Shown here one piece after another: positions 4,619-12,177 of a DNA stretch of 12,177 bases (the first letter of the stretch is position 1; the number at the start of each line of letters is the position of its first letter). The DNA comes from JAQIBY01 sp046546095 (lineage in GTDB: Bacteria; Bacteroidota; Bacteroidia; Bacteroidales; ML635J-15). Both the position numbers and the translations under genes were made by a program. The notes under the pieces are model-generated. The model did not search any database. It saw only the letters and a list, made by a program, of their open reading frames with translations, and had not been told where the DNA came from. Where the stretch lies: positions 1 to 12,177 of the forward strand of contig JBKGYK010000081.1 in assembly GCA_046546095.1 (NCBI GenBank), given 5' to 3'.

Positions 4619-7258
4619 CTAATCAACAACAATTTTCCCGAAGTACACTTCATCAGCAGCAGAAATGCGAATGAAATACAAGCCTTGTGGTTCATCAATT
4701 GTAAACTGCAGTTGATTTGTGTTTTCTGCAGATTCCTGATGTACGAGGCTTCCGGATGCATTGTAAACACTTACACGCACATCCTGTTTGATATCGGAAA
4801 ACTCAATATTCACGACTCCATCGGTTGGATTGGGAAAGATGTGGAAATCCCCGGGTGATTCGTTGTTCACATGCAGGCCGTATATTTCATAGCATTCAGA
4901 TATTTTCTCACACTCATTCAAACGAATCAGCACGGCATAATTTCCGTCTGCATCAGGGAAAAACTCCTGCGCCGTTGCCCCGTCAATTTCCATCATACTC
5001 ATATCGCAATCCAGCCACTGATATTCTGCTCCACCCTGATTGGTGGCAAAGCCTTTTTCCAGCAGAGTGACAGAATTGTCAATGTTTGTTACATCCAGTG
5101 TGATGTCAATGATGCTGTCACAACCTGCCATATTTGGAATCGTATCAAAATACTGGCCTGAAGCGTAGTACACATCACCGGATGGTGCCATAAACGAATC
5201 GCAGGCATGCACATCCATTTCCGCAACCGAGTTCTCCAGAATTGTCAGGTCAATTTCAATCACGGAATCACATAGTGCGGCATTCTGAAGGGTATCATAA
5301 TACAGCCCGGATTCCGTGTAAATATTACCCGCCGGAGAGATGTATTCATTGCATACTTCTTCAGTCAGATATGCAGATGTACTTTCCCTGATGTTCAGGT
5401 TGATTTCAACGATACTATCGCACATGCTTGCATTCTGTATGGTATCATAATACACGCCGCTTTCGGTGTAAGTGTTTCCGGCAGGAGACAAATAGCTGTC
5501 ACAAGCATCTTCAGTAATGCTGGCAAAGCTTGTGATTCCCATGTCAAGATTGATTTCAATGATGCTGTCGCAACCTGCAACATTCGGGATGGTATCAAAA
5601 TACTGTCCCGAAGCGTAATACACATCCCCGGAAGGTGCCATAAAGGAGTCGCAGGCATGCACATTCATTTCCGCAAAGGTTGATTCCAACATGGTTAAAT
5701 CAATTTCTATGACTGAATCGCAAAACATGGTATTGGGAATCGTGTCGTAATGAATTCCCGATTCGGTAAAAATTGCTCCTGAAGGCGCTGTGAACGAGTC
5801 ACAAACCATCTCTGTAATGGTACCGGTTGTCGGTCCGATAATGTGAATTATTTCTGTCATGGTGCTGTCAGTATTCAAAGCAGTATCCGTTACGGTAAGG
5901 CTTACAGTGTAATTTCCCGTTCCATAATACACATGCGAGGCTGCTGAATCTGAACTTATTGTTCCGTCACCAAAATCCCAGAAATGGGTATCCCCGTCTA
6001 TGCTGAAATTCTGAAAATATAGTGTGGTAGAATCACATGTTTCGTCCCGGGTGTATGTGAAGTCAGCAATAGGAAGTGCCGTTTTTTCAATGGTATCAAC
6101 GCTTGGTGATGACCACATTCCCAGGGTATCCTTAAATTGATAATGCAGGGTATATTCGCCTTTCCACATCTGTGTCATATCAATTTGCTGATTCAGTGAG
6201 AAGAAAGATTGAGCCGGACTTACCGGTGATTCAACTGCGCTGTCAAAATCATCATCAAACCAATAGCGCCAGGCAATGATTTTATTATCAATGGATAGAG
6301 ATTCGGGTGTTTTATAAATAAACTGAGATACTGTACTGCTCCACTGACCCCTGTCATCAAGAAAACGGATATAAAAGATATGCACTCCCGGATTGATACC
6401 TCCGGCGTCAATATCTGTTGCCAGTAGCAGATTCTGAGATGACGTTACAGATTCGGTTGTTGCATCATCATAATCCGAATCAAACCAATACTGATAAGCC
6501 ATGATTTCTCCTGACTCAAGTCCGTTTTCCGGGATGCTTGTTTTGTAAACAAATTGTGCTACCGTATTACTCCATTGTCCACGTTCATCCTGGAATCGCA
6601 GGTAAAAAATATGCACCCCCGAACTGAGTGCTGTAGCATCAATATCAGAAATCAACTGAAAATTTGAAGATGAAGGAATATCTTGAGAAACGGCCTGGTC
6701 GTGCGCATTGTCAAACCAATATTGGTATCTTTTGATTCCATTATTTTGGACAGAAGCCTGTTCCGAAAATTTGTAGAAAAACTGCGCTACAGGGGAGCTC
6801 CACTGTCCTCTGTCATCTTTGTGGCGGATGTAAAAAATATGGACTCCGGCTGTCATTGCTGAGGCATCCATGTCAGTCAGCATCTGGTAGTTTTGTGAAG
6901 CTGCAACCGTTTGATTAACTGCTGCATCAAAGTCTGAGTTAAACCAGTACTGATATTCGACTATGTTGTTTCCGGTTCCGGAATTCTGAGAAGAGAGTCG
7001 GTAGATGAATTGTGCCTGCGGACTGCTCCACAGGCCATTGTCATCCTTAAACCGGATATAAAAAACATGCACGCCTGGTGTCAGAAGTGAAGCATCTATA
7101 TCGGTTTGCAGATTTACCGTTTGCCCGGGAGCAAGTGCAACTGTTGTAGCTGCGTCAAAATCATCATTAAACCAATACTGATATGCATTGATTTGATTTT
7201 GTGCAGACAAAGCAAAGCTGACAGACAAAAATAATAGTATGAAAATCAGGCGTTTCAT
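4619..7258 (-). CDS. T9SS-exported multi-repeat surface protein with PKD domain
   Basis: The 879-residue product is secreted through the type IX system. In order: signal peptide ending ALSAQ (1-20); five repeats of about 76 residues starting YQYWF (residues 26, 102, 178, 255, 330), each with GVHxFYIRxxDxxGxWSS; a PKD-like domain (396-475, WDFGDGT, then YTVSLTVTD); five cysteine repeats of exactly 50 residues (477-726); an Ig-like segment with four cysteines (about 727-795); and a type A sorting domain (802-879, FPNPTDG to the C-terminus) that is removed as the protein is anchored or released. I chose ATG 7256-7258; a TTG two codons upstream (7262-7264) would overlap the preceding stop codon but is less likely. 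The beta-helix gene ends 2 bp before the ATG, so the two are coupled. Probably adhesive or structural; the ligand is unknown. Confidence 0.92.
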   Translation of the reverse strand: MKRLIFILLFLSVSFALSAQNQINAYQYWFNDDFDAATTVALAPGQTVNLQTDIDASLLTPGVHVFYIRFKDDNGLWSSPQAQFIYRLSSQNSGTGNNIVEYQYWFNSDFDAAVNQTVAASQNYQMLTDMDASAMTAGVHIFYIRHKDDRGQWSSPVAQFFYKFSEQASVQNNGIKRYQYWFDNAHDQAVSQDIPSSSNFQLISDIDATALSSGVHIFYLRFQDERGQWSNTVAQFVYKTSIPENGLESGEIMAYQYWFDSDYDDATTESVTSSQNLLLATDIDAGGINPGVHIFYIRFLDDRGQWSSTVSQFIYKTPESLSIDNKIIAWRYWFDDDFDSAVESPVSPAQSFFSLNQQIDMTQMWKGEYTLHYQFKDTLGMWSSPSVDTIEKTALPIADFTYTRDETCDSTTLYFQNFSIDGDTHFWDFGDGTISSDSAASHVYYGTGNYTVSLTVTDTALNTDSTMTEIIHIIGPTTGTITEMVCDSFTAPSGAIFTESGIHYDTIPNTMFCDSVIEIDLTMLESTFAEMNVHACDSFMAPSGDVYYASGQYFDTIPNVAGCDSIIEINLDMGITSFASITEDACDSYLSPAGNTYTESGVYYDTIQNASMCDSIVEINLNIRESTSAYLTEEVCNEYISPAGNIYTESGLYYDTLQNAALCDSVIEIDLTILENSVAEMDVHACDSFMAPSGDVYYASGQYFDTIPNMAGCDSIIDITLDVTNIDNSVTLLEKGFATNQGGAEYQWLDCDMSMMEIDGATAQEFFPDADGNYAVLIRLNECEKISECYEIYGLHVNNESPGDFHIFPNPTDGVVNIEFSDIKQDVRVSVYNASGSLVHQESAENTNQLQFTIDEPQGLYFIRISAADEVYFGKIVVD
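5081..5830 (-). repeat. Five 150-bp coding repeats (50-residue Cys units)
   Basis: Within the T9SS protein, five units keep strict 50-residue spacing: the CDS/CNE cysteines at 486, 536, 586, 636, 686 and the second cysteines at 513, 563, 613, 663, 713. Each unit reads roughly CDSxxxPSGxxYxxSGxYYDTIPNxxxCDSIIEIxL. Units 2 and 5 are nearly identical in protein; over about 104 bp (5121 and 5571 onward) I count roughly 13-14 base differences, largely synonymous. The unit 1-2 junction resembles the 4-5 junction, which suggests duplication in blocks. The two cysteines per unit may form a disulfide. Confidence 0.9.
6089..7183 (-). repeat. Five repeats of about 228 bp (YQYWF units)
   Basis: The N-terminal half of the T9SS protein contains five units spaced 76, 76, 77 and 75 residues apart. 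Each opens with YQYWFxxDxDxA and closes with GVHIFYIRFxDDRGQWSSxVxQFIYK. The fifth is the most diverged (WRYWF start, GEYTLHYQFKDTLGMWSS). The units resemble beta-sandwich modules seen in Bacteroidota T9SS proteins. They are diverged enough at the DNA level that the array is old rather than recently expanded. Confidence 0.88.
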
Positions 7259-7260
7259 AA

Positions 7261-8295
7261 TCAATTATCCTGAGCGTTAACTTCAACATGCACATTAAGA
7301 AAACCATTCTCATCTGTTCCCGAGCTTATGGTTTTTGTGCTGATGTGGGGATTTTGCGGAACAAAGCCTTCTTTCAGAGGGAACAAGCCGCCATAAATAC
7401 CAACCTGTGTTCCGTCATCACCCAAATAAGTGGTTTCAGCAGATGATGTTAAATGATAATTATCATCGAAACTGAATGGTTCGGATGGCAAGGAAATGAA
7501 AACAGTGGATAAATCAATTCCTTTGTAATTGTTGATATCAATCGGGGTAGAGCCAAAACCAGGATTAGAATGCTGAGAGATACAATTTTGTACTGTGTTT
7601 GAATTCCCATCAATAAAATAATTGTTGCTCGGATCATGAAAAATACAATTGCTGATTAAATTGGTATTTGAACCTGTAATAATGTCAGAACTTGCACTGG
7701 AAGGGGTGTATAGAAACGAAGAATTTTTAATAGAATTTGAGTTTGAATTATAGATTCTTTCATTAAAAATGCAGTTTGTTATAAGGCTATTGGTAACACC
7801 ATCCAAATCAAGCCTGTTGATAAAAACCGATTGGATAAATGCGTAATTTTCTCTTAATACTGCCGGAGTTCCACTGGCACCTAAGTCTATCAAGTTATCT
7901 AACTTGCAACGTACAAAAGTCACATCATCAACAACCTGAGAGTGATGTTCACTAATGTTATGAGAAAACAGAATGCCTTCAAAATACAATCCGTCAGCAC
8001 CATCTTTAATATCAACAGTTCCGCTTATTTGGGTGATGGAAGTTGCAGCGGTAGAGTCGGGATGAATGCCGGCACCGAATATTTTTAAACCTTTTTCAAA
8101 GCTGGTTGGAGCTGTAAATCCGCCACCCGAAAGATAGAGCGTATCGCCGGTTTCGGCAAGGGTATAAGCATCATCAAATGCTGTGTTGCCTGTAAATACA
8201 GCGGTTGTATCAGTGCTGTGTAAAATAATTACTGACTGTGCCGTGATGTAATGCGTAAAAACAAGTGCGATGGAGATGAGGATGAGTTTTTTCAT
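7261..8295 (-). CDS. Secreted beta-helix-like protein
   Basis: This 344-residue protein has a Sec signal peptide ending near HYITAQ (residue 20). The middle part (about 120-250) shows repeating short strands rich in Asn, Ser and Ile (for example NSLITNCIFNERIY, NTNLISNCIFHD, NTVQNCISQH), typical of right-handed parallel beta-helix proteins. The C-terminus has GIYGGLFPL, then a segment HISTKTISSGTDENGFLNVH; a T9SS sorting domain is not visible. The fold is inferred from sequence rhythm, and no catalytic residues of pectate lyases can be identified. It ends 2 bp before the T9SS gene and is probably the first gene of the unit. Two ATG codons are possible (8299-8301 and 8293-8295); I prefer the second because it gives MKK directly at the signal peptide. 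Confidence 0.75.
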   Translation of the reverse strand: MKKLILISIALVFTHYITAQSVIILHSTDTTAVFTGNTAFDDAYTLAETGDTLYLSGGGFTAPTSFEKGLKIFGAGIHPDSTAATSITQISGTVDIKDGADGLYFEGILFSHNISEHHSQVVDDVTFVRCKLDNLIDLGASGTPAVLRENYAFIQSVFINRLDLDGVTNSLITNCIFNERIYNSNSNSIKNSSFLYTPSSASSDIITGSNTNLISNCIFHDPSNNYFIDGNSNTVQNCISQHSNPGFGSTPIDINNYKGIDLSTVFISLPSEPFSFDDNYHLTSSAETTYLGDDGTQVGIYGGLFPLKEGFVPQNPHISTKTISSGTDENGFLNVHVEVNAQDN

Positions 8296-8484
8296 GATCA
8301 TTGGGTTTAAGGTTTTAAGCCATAAATTTAATCATTTTTCTATTTGGATTGCATGTTAAGATATTAGAAAACGCACAGGTATAAATAAAAAATATGTAAT
8401 GTTGTGTGAAGTCTATTAAAAAACAATATTTAACTATATTGATAATAAAATTTGTATGTTATTATTTTGTTTTGATGTTTCTGT
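8296..8484. other. AT-rich spacer between recG and the secretion unit
   Basis: About 190 bp without a gene. It must hold the promoter of the beta-helix/T9SS unit unless recG reads through, but I find no element with both a good -7 and -33 match. The best is TACCTGTG on the minus strand near 8377-8384, one mismatch from TAnnTTTG, without a -33 partner. No recG terminator is evident. Confidence 0.3.
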
Positions 8485-10590
8485 TTAAGAAATCATACGC
8501 CACAATAGCTTATTTTTGCTTTGTTTTCTTAGCTCGTGGGTAAGCAGGAGGTTTTCCGGAGCGCTGAGGGTGGGATCTTTTTCCAGAATTGCATCGGCGA
8601 TATTGCGGACAAACTGCAGCAGTTGCTGATCACGTCCGAGATTGGCAATTTTCAGATTGATGGGCAGACCACTTTGCTGTGTGCCTTCAATATCGCCGGG
8701 GCCGCGGAGTTTCATGTCGGCTTCGGCTATTTCAAAACCATCATTGCTGCGGGTCATCACTTCAATGCGTTGCCGTGACGTGTCACCCAGTTTGTTTTTG
8801 GTCATCAATACGCAGTAGGATTGTTCGGCCCCACGGCCTACGCGTCCGCGCAACTGGTGCATCTGCGAAAGGCCAAATCGCTCGGCTGATTCCAGTATCA
8901 TCACACTGGCATTAGGCACATCTACGCCAACCTCTATCACGGTAGTTGCCACCAGAATATCCGCAGCGCCGCTTTTAAAATACTGCATGGATTTCTCTTT
9001 GTCCGCCGGTTTCATCTGTCCATGGACAACAGCAAGCTGGTAATCGGGCCGGGGGAATGCCCTCAGCATGCTTTCCACACCATCTTCCAGATCTTTGAAA
9101 TCCATGCTTTCAGATTCTTTAATCAGAGGATATACCACATAAATCTGCCGGCCTTTGGCAATTTCATCCCGCATGAATTGAAATACCCTCAGGCGTTTGC
9201 TGTCGGTAGCATGTTTGGTAATGATGGGTTTGCGGCCCGGTGGTAGTTCGTCAATGGTGGAAACGTCCAGGTCTCCGTAAACGGTCATTGCCAGGGTACG
9301 GGGAATGGGGGTGGCTGTCATCACCAGTACATGCGGCGGCGTTTCGGATTTCTTCCACAGACGTGCACGCTGAGCTACACCAAAGCGGTGCTGTTCATCA
9401 ATAATAGTGAGACCAAGTTTGTTAAACTGCACAACATCTTCAAGCAGGGCATGGGTGCCGATGAGGATATCCACTTCCCCGCTTTGCAGACCTTCATGAA
9501 TGAGTTTACGGTCTTTTTGTTTGGTAGAGCCTGTGAGCAGCTCTATTCTCAGGTTCATGCCTTCCAGCATTTTACCGATGGATTGAGCATGCTGTTGTGC
9601 CAGGATTTCTGTTGGTGCCATCAGGGCTGTCTGGTAGCCGTTATCTATGGCGATGAGCATGCACATGAGCGCCACCAGGGTTTTGCCGCTGCCCACATCA
9701 CCCTGCAAGAGGCGGTTCATGTGTTTGCCGCTGCCCATATCCAGTCGGATTTCTTTGATGACCCGTTTTTGTGCGCCCGTCAGCTCAAATGGCAGGTTGT
9801 TTTTGTAAAAATCATTGAATTGCTGCCCGACCTGTGAAAACACATGCCCCGGGATGCTTTCCTTACGATGGTTTCTGGCTTTAAGCATACCAAGCTGAAT
9901 GAAAAACAGCTCCTCAAATTTCAGACGGTACTCTGCCTGTGACAGGGCTTCGTGGCTGTCCGGGAAATGGATGTTGCGGATGGCCTGATCTTTACCAATA
10001 AGCCGGTATTTCTGGCGGAGGTATTCGGGTAGATTTTCCGGAATGGCTGTGTTGAGGCTGTTTAGTAGATTTTCCTGCAATTTTTGTACGGCTTTGCTGT
10101 GCAAGCGCTGTTTTTTCATGGCCTCTGTGGTGTTGTAATGCGGCATCAGTCCTGTGGCCGGTTTTTGTTGCCATTTTTCCAGGGTTTCCATGTCCGGATG
10201 AGCCATGTTGATGCGTCCTTTGTAGCGGGTGGGTTTGCCAAAAATCACATATTGTTGTCCGGGTTTGATGCTTTCTTTGATCCATTTTGCCCCTTTGAAC
10301 CATACCAGTTCAAGGCTGCCTGTATCATCTTCACAAAAGGCTGTTAGTCTGGAAAAGCGTTTTCCCCCAACAGTTTGTGGCGCATGTACCGTGGCCAGAA
10401 TCTGTACCGTGGGCATGCCATCCCTGAGTTCTTTGATTTTATAAAAACGGGAGCGGTCAGTGTGCCGGTAGGGGAAATAATTGAGCAGGTCTTCAAAGGT
10501 GAAAATATCGAGCTCAGAATTAAGCAGTTCCGCCTTTTTCGGACCCACACCTTTCAGGTATTTTATTTCAGTCTGCAATTGCGATGGCAT
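8485..10590 (-). CDS. recG: ATP-dependent DNA helicase RecG
   Basis: RecG is a double-stranded DNA translocase that remodels stalled replication forks and branch-migrates Holliday junctions. The 701-residue length is normal. The N-terminal wedge/OB region is at about 1-200, with the KYLKGVGPKKAELL opening. The two helicase lobes follow, with Walker A GDVGSGKT (297-304), the family's DEQH box (398-401, not DEAD), motif III TATPIPRT (425-432) and motif VI QLRGRVGRG (579-587). The C-terminal FEIAEADMKLRGPGDIEGTQQSG is typical RecG. All motifs are intact. The start is ATG 10588-10590. It appears monocistronic and divergent from the ATPase gene. It is a housekeeping gene and offers no hint about the function of its neighbours. 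Confidence 0.97.
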   Translation of the reverse strand: MPSQLQTEIKYLKGVGPKKAELLNSELDIFTFEDLLNYFPYRHTDRSRFYKIKELRDGMPTVQILATVHAPQTVGGKRFSRLTAFCEDDTGSLELVWFKGAKWIKESIKPGQQYVIFGKPTRYKGRINMAHPDMETLEKWQQKPATGLMPHYNTTEAMKKQRLHSKAVQKLQENLLNSLNTAIPENLPEYLRQKYRLIGKDQAIRNIHFPDSHEALSQAEYRLKFEELFFIQLGMLKARNHRKESIPGHVFSQVGQQFNDFYKNNLPFELTGAQKRVIKEIRLDMGSGKHMNRLLQGDVGSGKTLVALMCMLIAIDNGYQTALMAPTEILAQQHAQSIGKMLEGMNLRIELLTGSTKQKDRKLIHEGLQSGEVDILIGTHALLEDVVQFNKLGLTIIDEQHRFGVAQRARLWKKSETPPHVLVMTATPIPRTLAMTVYGDLDVSTIDELPPGRKPIITKHATDSKRLRVFQFMRDEIAKGRQIYVVYPLIKESESMDFKDLEDGVESMLRAFPRPDYQLAVVHGQMKPADKEKSMQYFKSGAADILVATTVIEVGVDVPNASVMILESAERFGLSQMHQLRGRVGRGAEQSYCVLMTKNKLGDTSRQRIEVMTRSNDGFEIAEADMKLRGPGDIEGTQQSGLPINLKIANLGRDQQLLQFVRNIADAILEKDPTLSAPENLLLTHELRKQSKNKLLWRMIS

Positions 10591-10608
10591 AGCTTCCGCT
10601 TTGAAGGA

Positions 10609-10616
10609 TGAAGATA
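10609..10616 (-). promoter_or_regulatory. Weak candidate -7 element of recG
   Basis: On the minus strand TATCTTCA lies 18 bp upstream of the recG start and matches TAnnTTTG at six of eight positions. It would give a short leader, as is common in the phylum. No clear -33 TTG is found 19-21 bp further upstream, so this is only a candidate. Confidence 0.25.
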
Positions 10617-10729
10617 CAGAAAAATTGTGAATTGGGAATGCGGGAACATTCAGGATTTGAGCATGCAGAATTTTAGGTTATTTTCTGTTGTAAATGGTAA
10701 CCTGTCTCTTTTGATTTTAAGAAAAACTG

Positions 10730-10805
10730 TCAATGTGTTGATGAAAAACAAGAAAAAACCATCAACGCAATGATGAAAAAAACAAAAAATCTGTCAATGC
10801 GTTGA
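10730..10805 (+). promoter_or_regulatory. Three phased 12-bp palindrome-like operators
   Basis: Three sites lie at exactly 32-bp spacing: TCAATGTGTTGA (10730-10741), TCAACGCAATGA (10762-10773) and TCAATGCGTTGA (10794-10805). The first and third have perfect TCAA/TTGA half-sites. The second is the same site in the opposite orientation (reverse complement TCATTGCGTTGA, 11 of 12 identical to the third). A-rich linkers of 20 bp separate them. A spacing of 32 bp is close to three helical turns, so proteins bound at each would sit on the same face. The last site ends 11 bp before the -7 element of the ATPase gene, a classic repressor position. Confidence 0.7.
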
Positions 10806-10816
10806 TAAAAAATGTG

Positions 10817-10824
10817 TATATTTG
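10817..10824 (+). promoter_or_regulatory. -7 promoter element of the ATPase gene
   Basis: TATATTTG matches the Bacteroidota TAnnTTTG consensus exactly. Transcription would begin near 10830, leaving a leader of about 10 nt before ATG 10842. The -33 region would fall in the third operator (around 10794), where no TTG is present at the expected spacing; this may mean a weak or regulated promoter. The element overlaps codons that would belong to a longer reading frame starting at 10812, which argues against that start. Confidence 0.55.
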
Positions 10825-10841
10825 TTGCAAAATACGGACTT

Positions 10842-12035
10842 ATGCATGAAATACGTCAAAAGTTTTACAATAAAATATCTGAAGCAGGCCTTGAACCCAT
10901 CAGGGATTTTGCAAATACAATTGACTGGAAGAATCGTTTTATCGGGATAAAGGGTAGCAGAGGGGTTGGTAAAACCACCCTGATTCTCCAGCACCTCAAA
11001 CAGCAATATGAATCGTTTGAAAATGTTCTGTACGTTAGTCTTGATGATTTATATTTTACTGAAAACCGGCTTTACGACCTTGTTTCTGAATTTTATGTAA
11101 AGGGTGGGAGATTTCTGGCTTTGGATGAAGTGCACAGGTATAAAAGCTGGGCTATTGAACTGAAAAACATTTATGATGATTTTTCTGAACTTAAGCTTGT
11201 TTTTACAGGGTCATCTTTGCTTCATTTGCAAAAAGCAAAGGCTGATTTAAGCCGCAGGGCGGTTATTTATCAGATGCCCGGTCTTTCTTTCAGAGAGTAT
11301 TTGAATTTTGAAAGGGTGTACGAATTTGAACGCTATGGTTTGAATGATATTCTGAATCATCATGTTGAGATTGCAATGCAGGTGAAAGAGCATATCAGGC
11401 CAATCGAATATTTTAGTGATTATCTGTCGCATGGGTACTATCCTTTTTATCTTGAAAATAAGCAGTCATTTCACAGGAAACTGGAAGAAATTTTATTGAC
11501 TATTCTGGAGGTGGATATCCCACAGTATATAAATATGCCTTCAGCGAATATTTATTATATAAAAAAACTATTGCAGATCATTAGTAATAGTGTTCCCTTT
11601 AAGCCAAATATGACATCGCTGAGTGAACGAACAGGAATCAGCCTCAATACGCTTAAGCAGTATCTGTATCTCATGCACGAAGCTGAAGTTGTGACATTGT
11701 TGAGGTCACCCTCAAAAGGGATTAACAGCCTGAATAAACCCGAAAAAATCTACATTGACAATCCCAATATGATGTATGCCTTATCCAATCAGCAACCCGA
11801 CAAAGGAAACATTAGGGAAACGTTTTTTATGAACCAGGTTAAGCAACAGCATCATGTGACAGCTTCAAAAGACGTGGATTTTATTGTGGATGGAAAACAT
11901 TATTTTGAATTCGGGGGGAGGAGCAAAAACAAAAAGCAAATCCGGAATCTGGATGATTCCTGGATTTTAAAGGATGATATTGAGATTGGTTCCGGCAATG
12001 TTATTCCCCTTTGGATGTTTGGATTTTTGTATTAG
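10842..12035 (+). CDS. AAA ATPase (AAA_14 / DUF4143 type)
   Basis: The 397-residue ATPase has Walker A GSRGVGKT (38-45), Walker B FLALDE (91-96), a sensor-1-like FTGSS (121-125), a possible arginine finger SRR (137-139) and GLSFREYL (147-154). This is the order found in AAA_14 proteins with a C-terminal DUF4143 region. Around residues 270-300 a winged-helix-like stretch appears (SLSERTGISLNTLKQYLYLM). The tail resembles the PD-(D/E)xK nuclease fold (Asp346, Glu356) but reads EFGGRSK, so the catalytic lysine of ExK is absent. Function in this family is largely unknown. The frame stays open upstream to ATG 10812, but that start overlaps the promoter, so I use ATG 10842. It stands alone, divergent from recG. 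Confidence 0.88.
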   Translation: MHEIRQKFYNKISEAGLEPIRDFANTIDWKNRFIGIKGSRGVGKTTLILQHLKQQYESFENVLYVSLDDLYFTENRLYDLVSEFYVKGGRFLALDEVHRYKSWAIELKNIYDDFSELKLVFTGSSLLHLQKAKADLSRRAVIYQMPGLSFREYLNFERVYEFERYGLNDILNHHVEIAMQVKEHIRPIEYFSDYLSHGYYPFYLENKQSFHRKLEEILLTILEVDIPQYINMPSANIYYIKKLLQIISNSVPFKPNMTSLSERTGISLNTLKQYLYLMHEAEVVTLLRSPSKGINSLNKPEKIYIDNPNMMYALSNQQPDKGNIRETFFMNQVKQQHHVTASKDVDFIVDGKHYFEFGGRSKNKKQIRNLDDSWILKDDIEIGSGNVIPLWMFGFLY

Positions 12036-12047
12036 TCGCAAAAATCC

Positions 12048-12177
12048 TTAAAAATCCTCTATCCCGTAAATGTTCCCTTTTTCATCTTTATCCGGCTGCC
12101 ATGTTCTGACATGGATGGTGGGTTTGGCTGTATCCTGGAGGTCAACCAATAAATACAAGTACCTTTCATCTCCATAA
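12048..12177 (-). CDS. 3' end of an unrecognised gene (partial)
   Basis: A minus-strand reading frame is open from the right edge for 42 codons and ends at TAA (12048-12050). It reads YGDERYLYLLVDLQDTAKPT, then IHVRTWQPDKDEKGNIYGIE and DF. Its composition is protein-like, with aromatic and charged residues and no low-complexity bias, so I regard it as the end of a real gene running in from the right. I do not recognise the family. It converges on the ATPase gene, with stop codons 12 bp apart. Two direct copies of AAAAATCCT (12040-12048 and 12050-12058) span its end. Confidence 0.55.
   Translation of the reverse strand, partial: YGDERYLYLLVDLQDTAKPTIHVRTWQPDKDEKGNIYGIEDF

Noticed and set aside
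10730..10805. CRISPR-like array
   Set aside because: The regular 32-bp spacing is suggestive, but the conserved core is only 12 bp, one copy is inverted, the spacers are A-rich and similar, and no cas genes are present. Operator sites next to a promoter explain it better.
10812..10841. Upstream ATG at 10812 as start of the ATPase gene
   Set aside because: The ten extra codons overlap the TATATTTG promoter element and read MCIFVAKYGL, which is not seen as part of the family's N-terminus.

Overview
The window looks like a chromosomal segment of a Bacteroidota bacterium, probably a Bacteroidales/Marinilabiliales-type marine or sediment organism (the finer placement is inference). Supporting signs: a large secreted protein ending in a type IX secretion (T9SS) type A sorting domain, lipoproteins typical of the phylum, promoters fitting the Bacteroidota pattern (TTG/TTTG, about 20 bp, TAnnTTTG), almost no Shine-Dalgarno sequences, and AT-rich intergenic DNA.

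Left edge to about 2.3 kb (minus strand): a tight arsenic-resistance operon read right to left, arsR - arsC - small thioredoxin-like gene - arsF (CPTC lipoprotein) - arsG (CcdA/DsbD-like membrane protein), with gaps of only 4-6 bp. ArsC is of the thioredoxin-coupled LMW-phosphatase type with its three cysteines in place, so a dedicated thioredoxin makes sense. No Acr3/ArsB pump is present here. The promoter sits inside a 43-bp near-palindrome directly before arsR. Downstream of arsG lies an array of ten 8-bp repeats facing four units of roughly complementary sequence.

2.3-3.8 kb: about 500 bp without a convincing gene, containing one nested inverted repeat. Then comes a small lipoprotein of a Bacteroidota family (TRL/DUF6567-like at best), preceded by a leader of about 280 nt and a promoter region with three copies of AAACTACA.

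3.8-8.3 kb (minus strand): a probable three-gene envelope/secretion unit. Order of transcription: a beta-helix-like secreted protein, a 879-residue T9SS protein with two unrelated repeat families plus a PKD domain, and a secreted protein of unknown function. The first two are nearly overlapping, and the third follows after 38 bp.

8.5-10.6 kb (minus strand): a complete, ordinary recG. 10.6-12.0 kb (plus strand): an AAA ATPase of the AAA_14/DUF4143 type. Upstream of it, three 12-bp palindrome-like sites are spaced exactly 32 bp apart, and a TATATTTG promoter element shows that the true start is the ATG at 10842. The right edge holds the last 42 codons of an unrecognised minus-strand gene convergent with the ATPase gene.

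The points most worth following are the pump-less ars redox operon with its large operator dyad, and the phased triple operator of the ATPase gene. I do not see a clearly new multi-gene defence or mobile system in this window.
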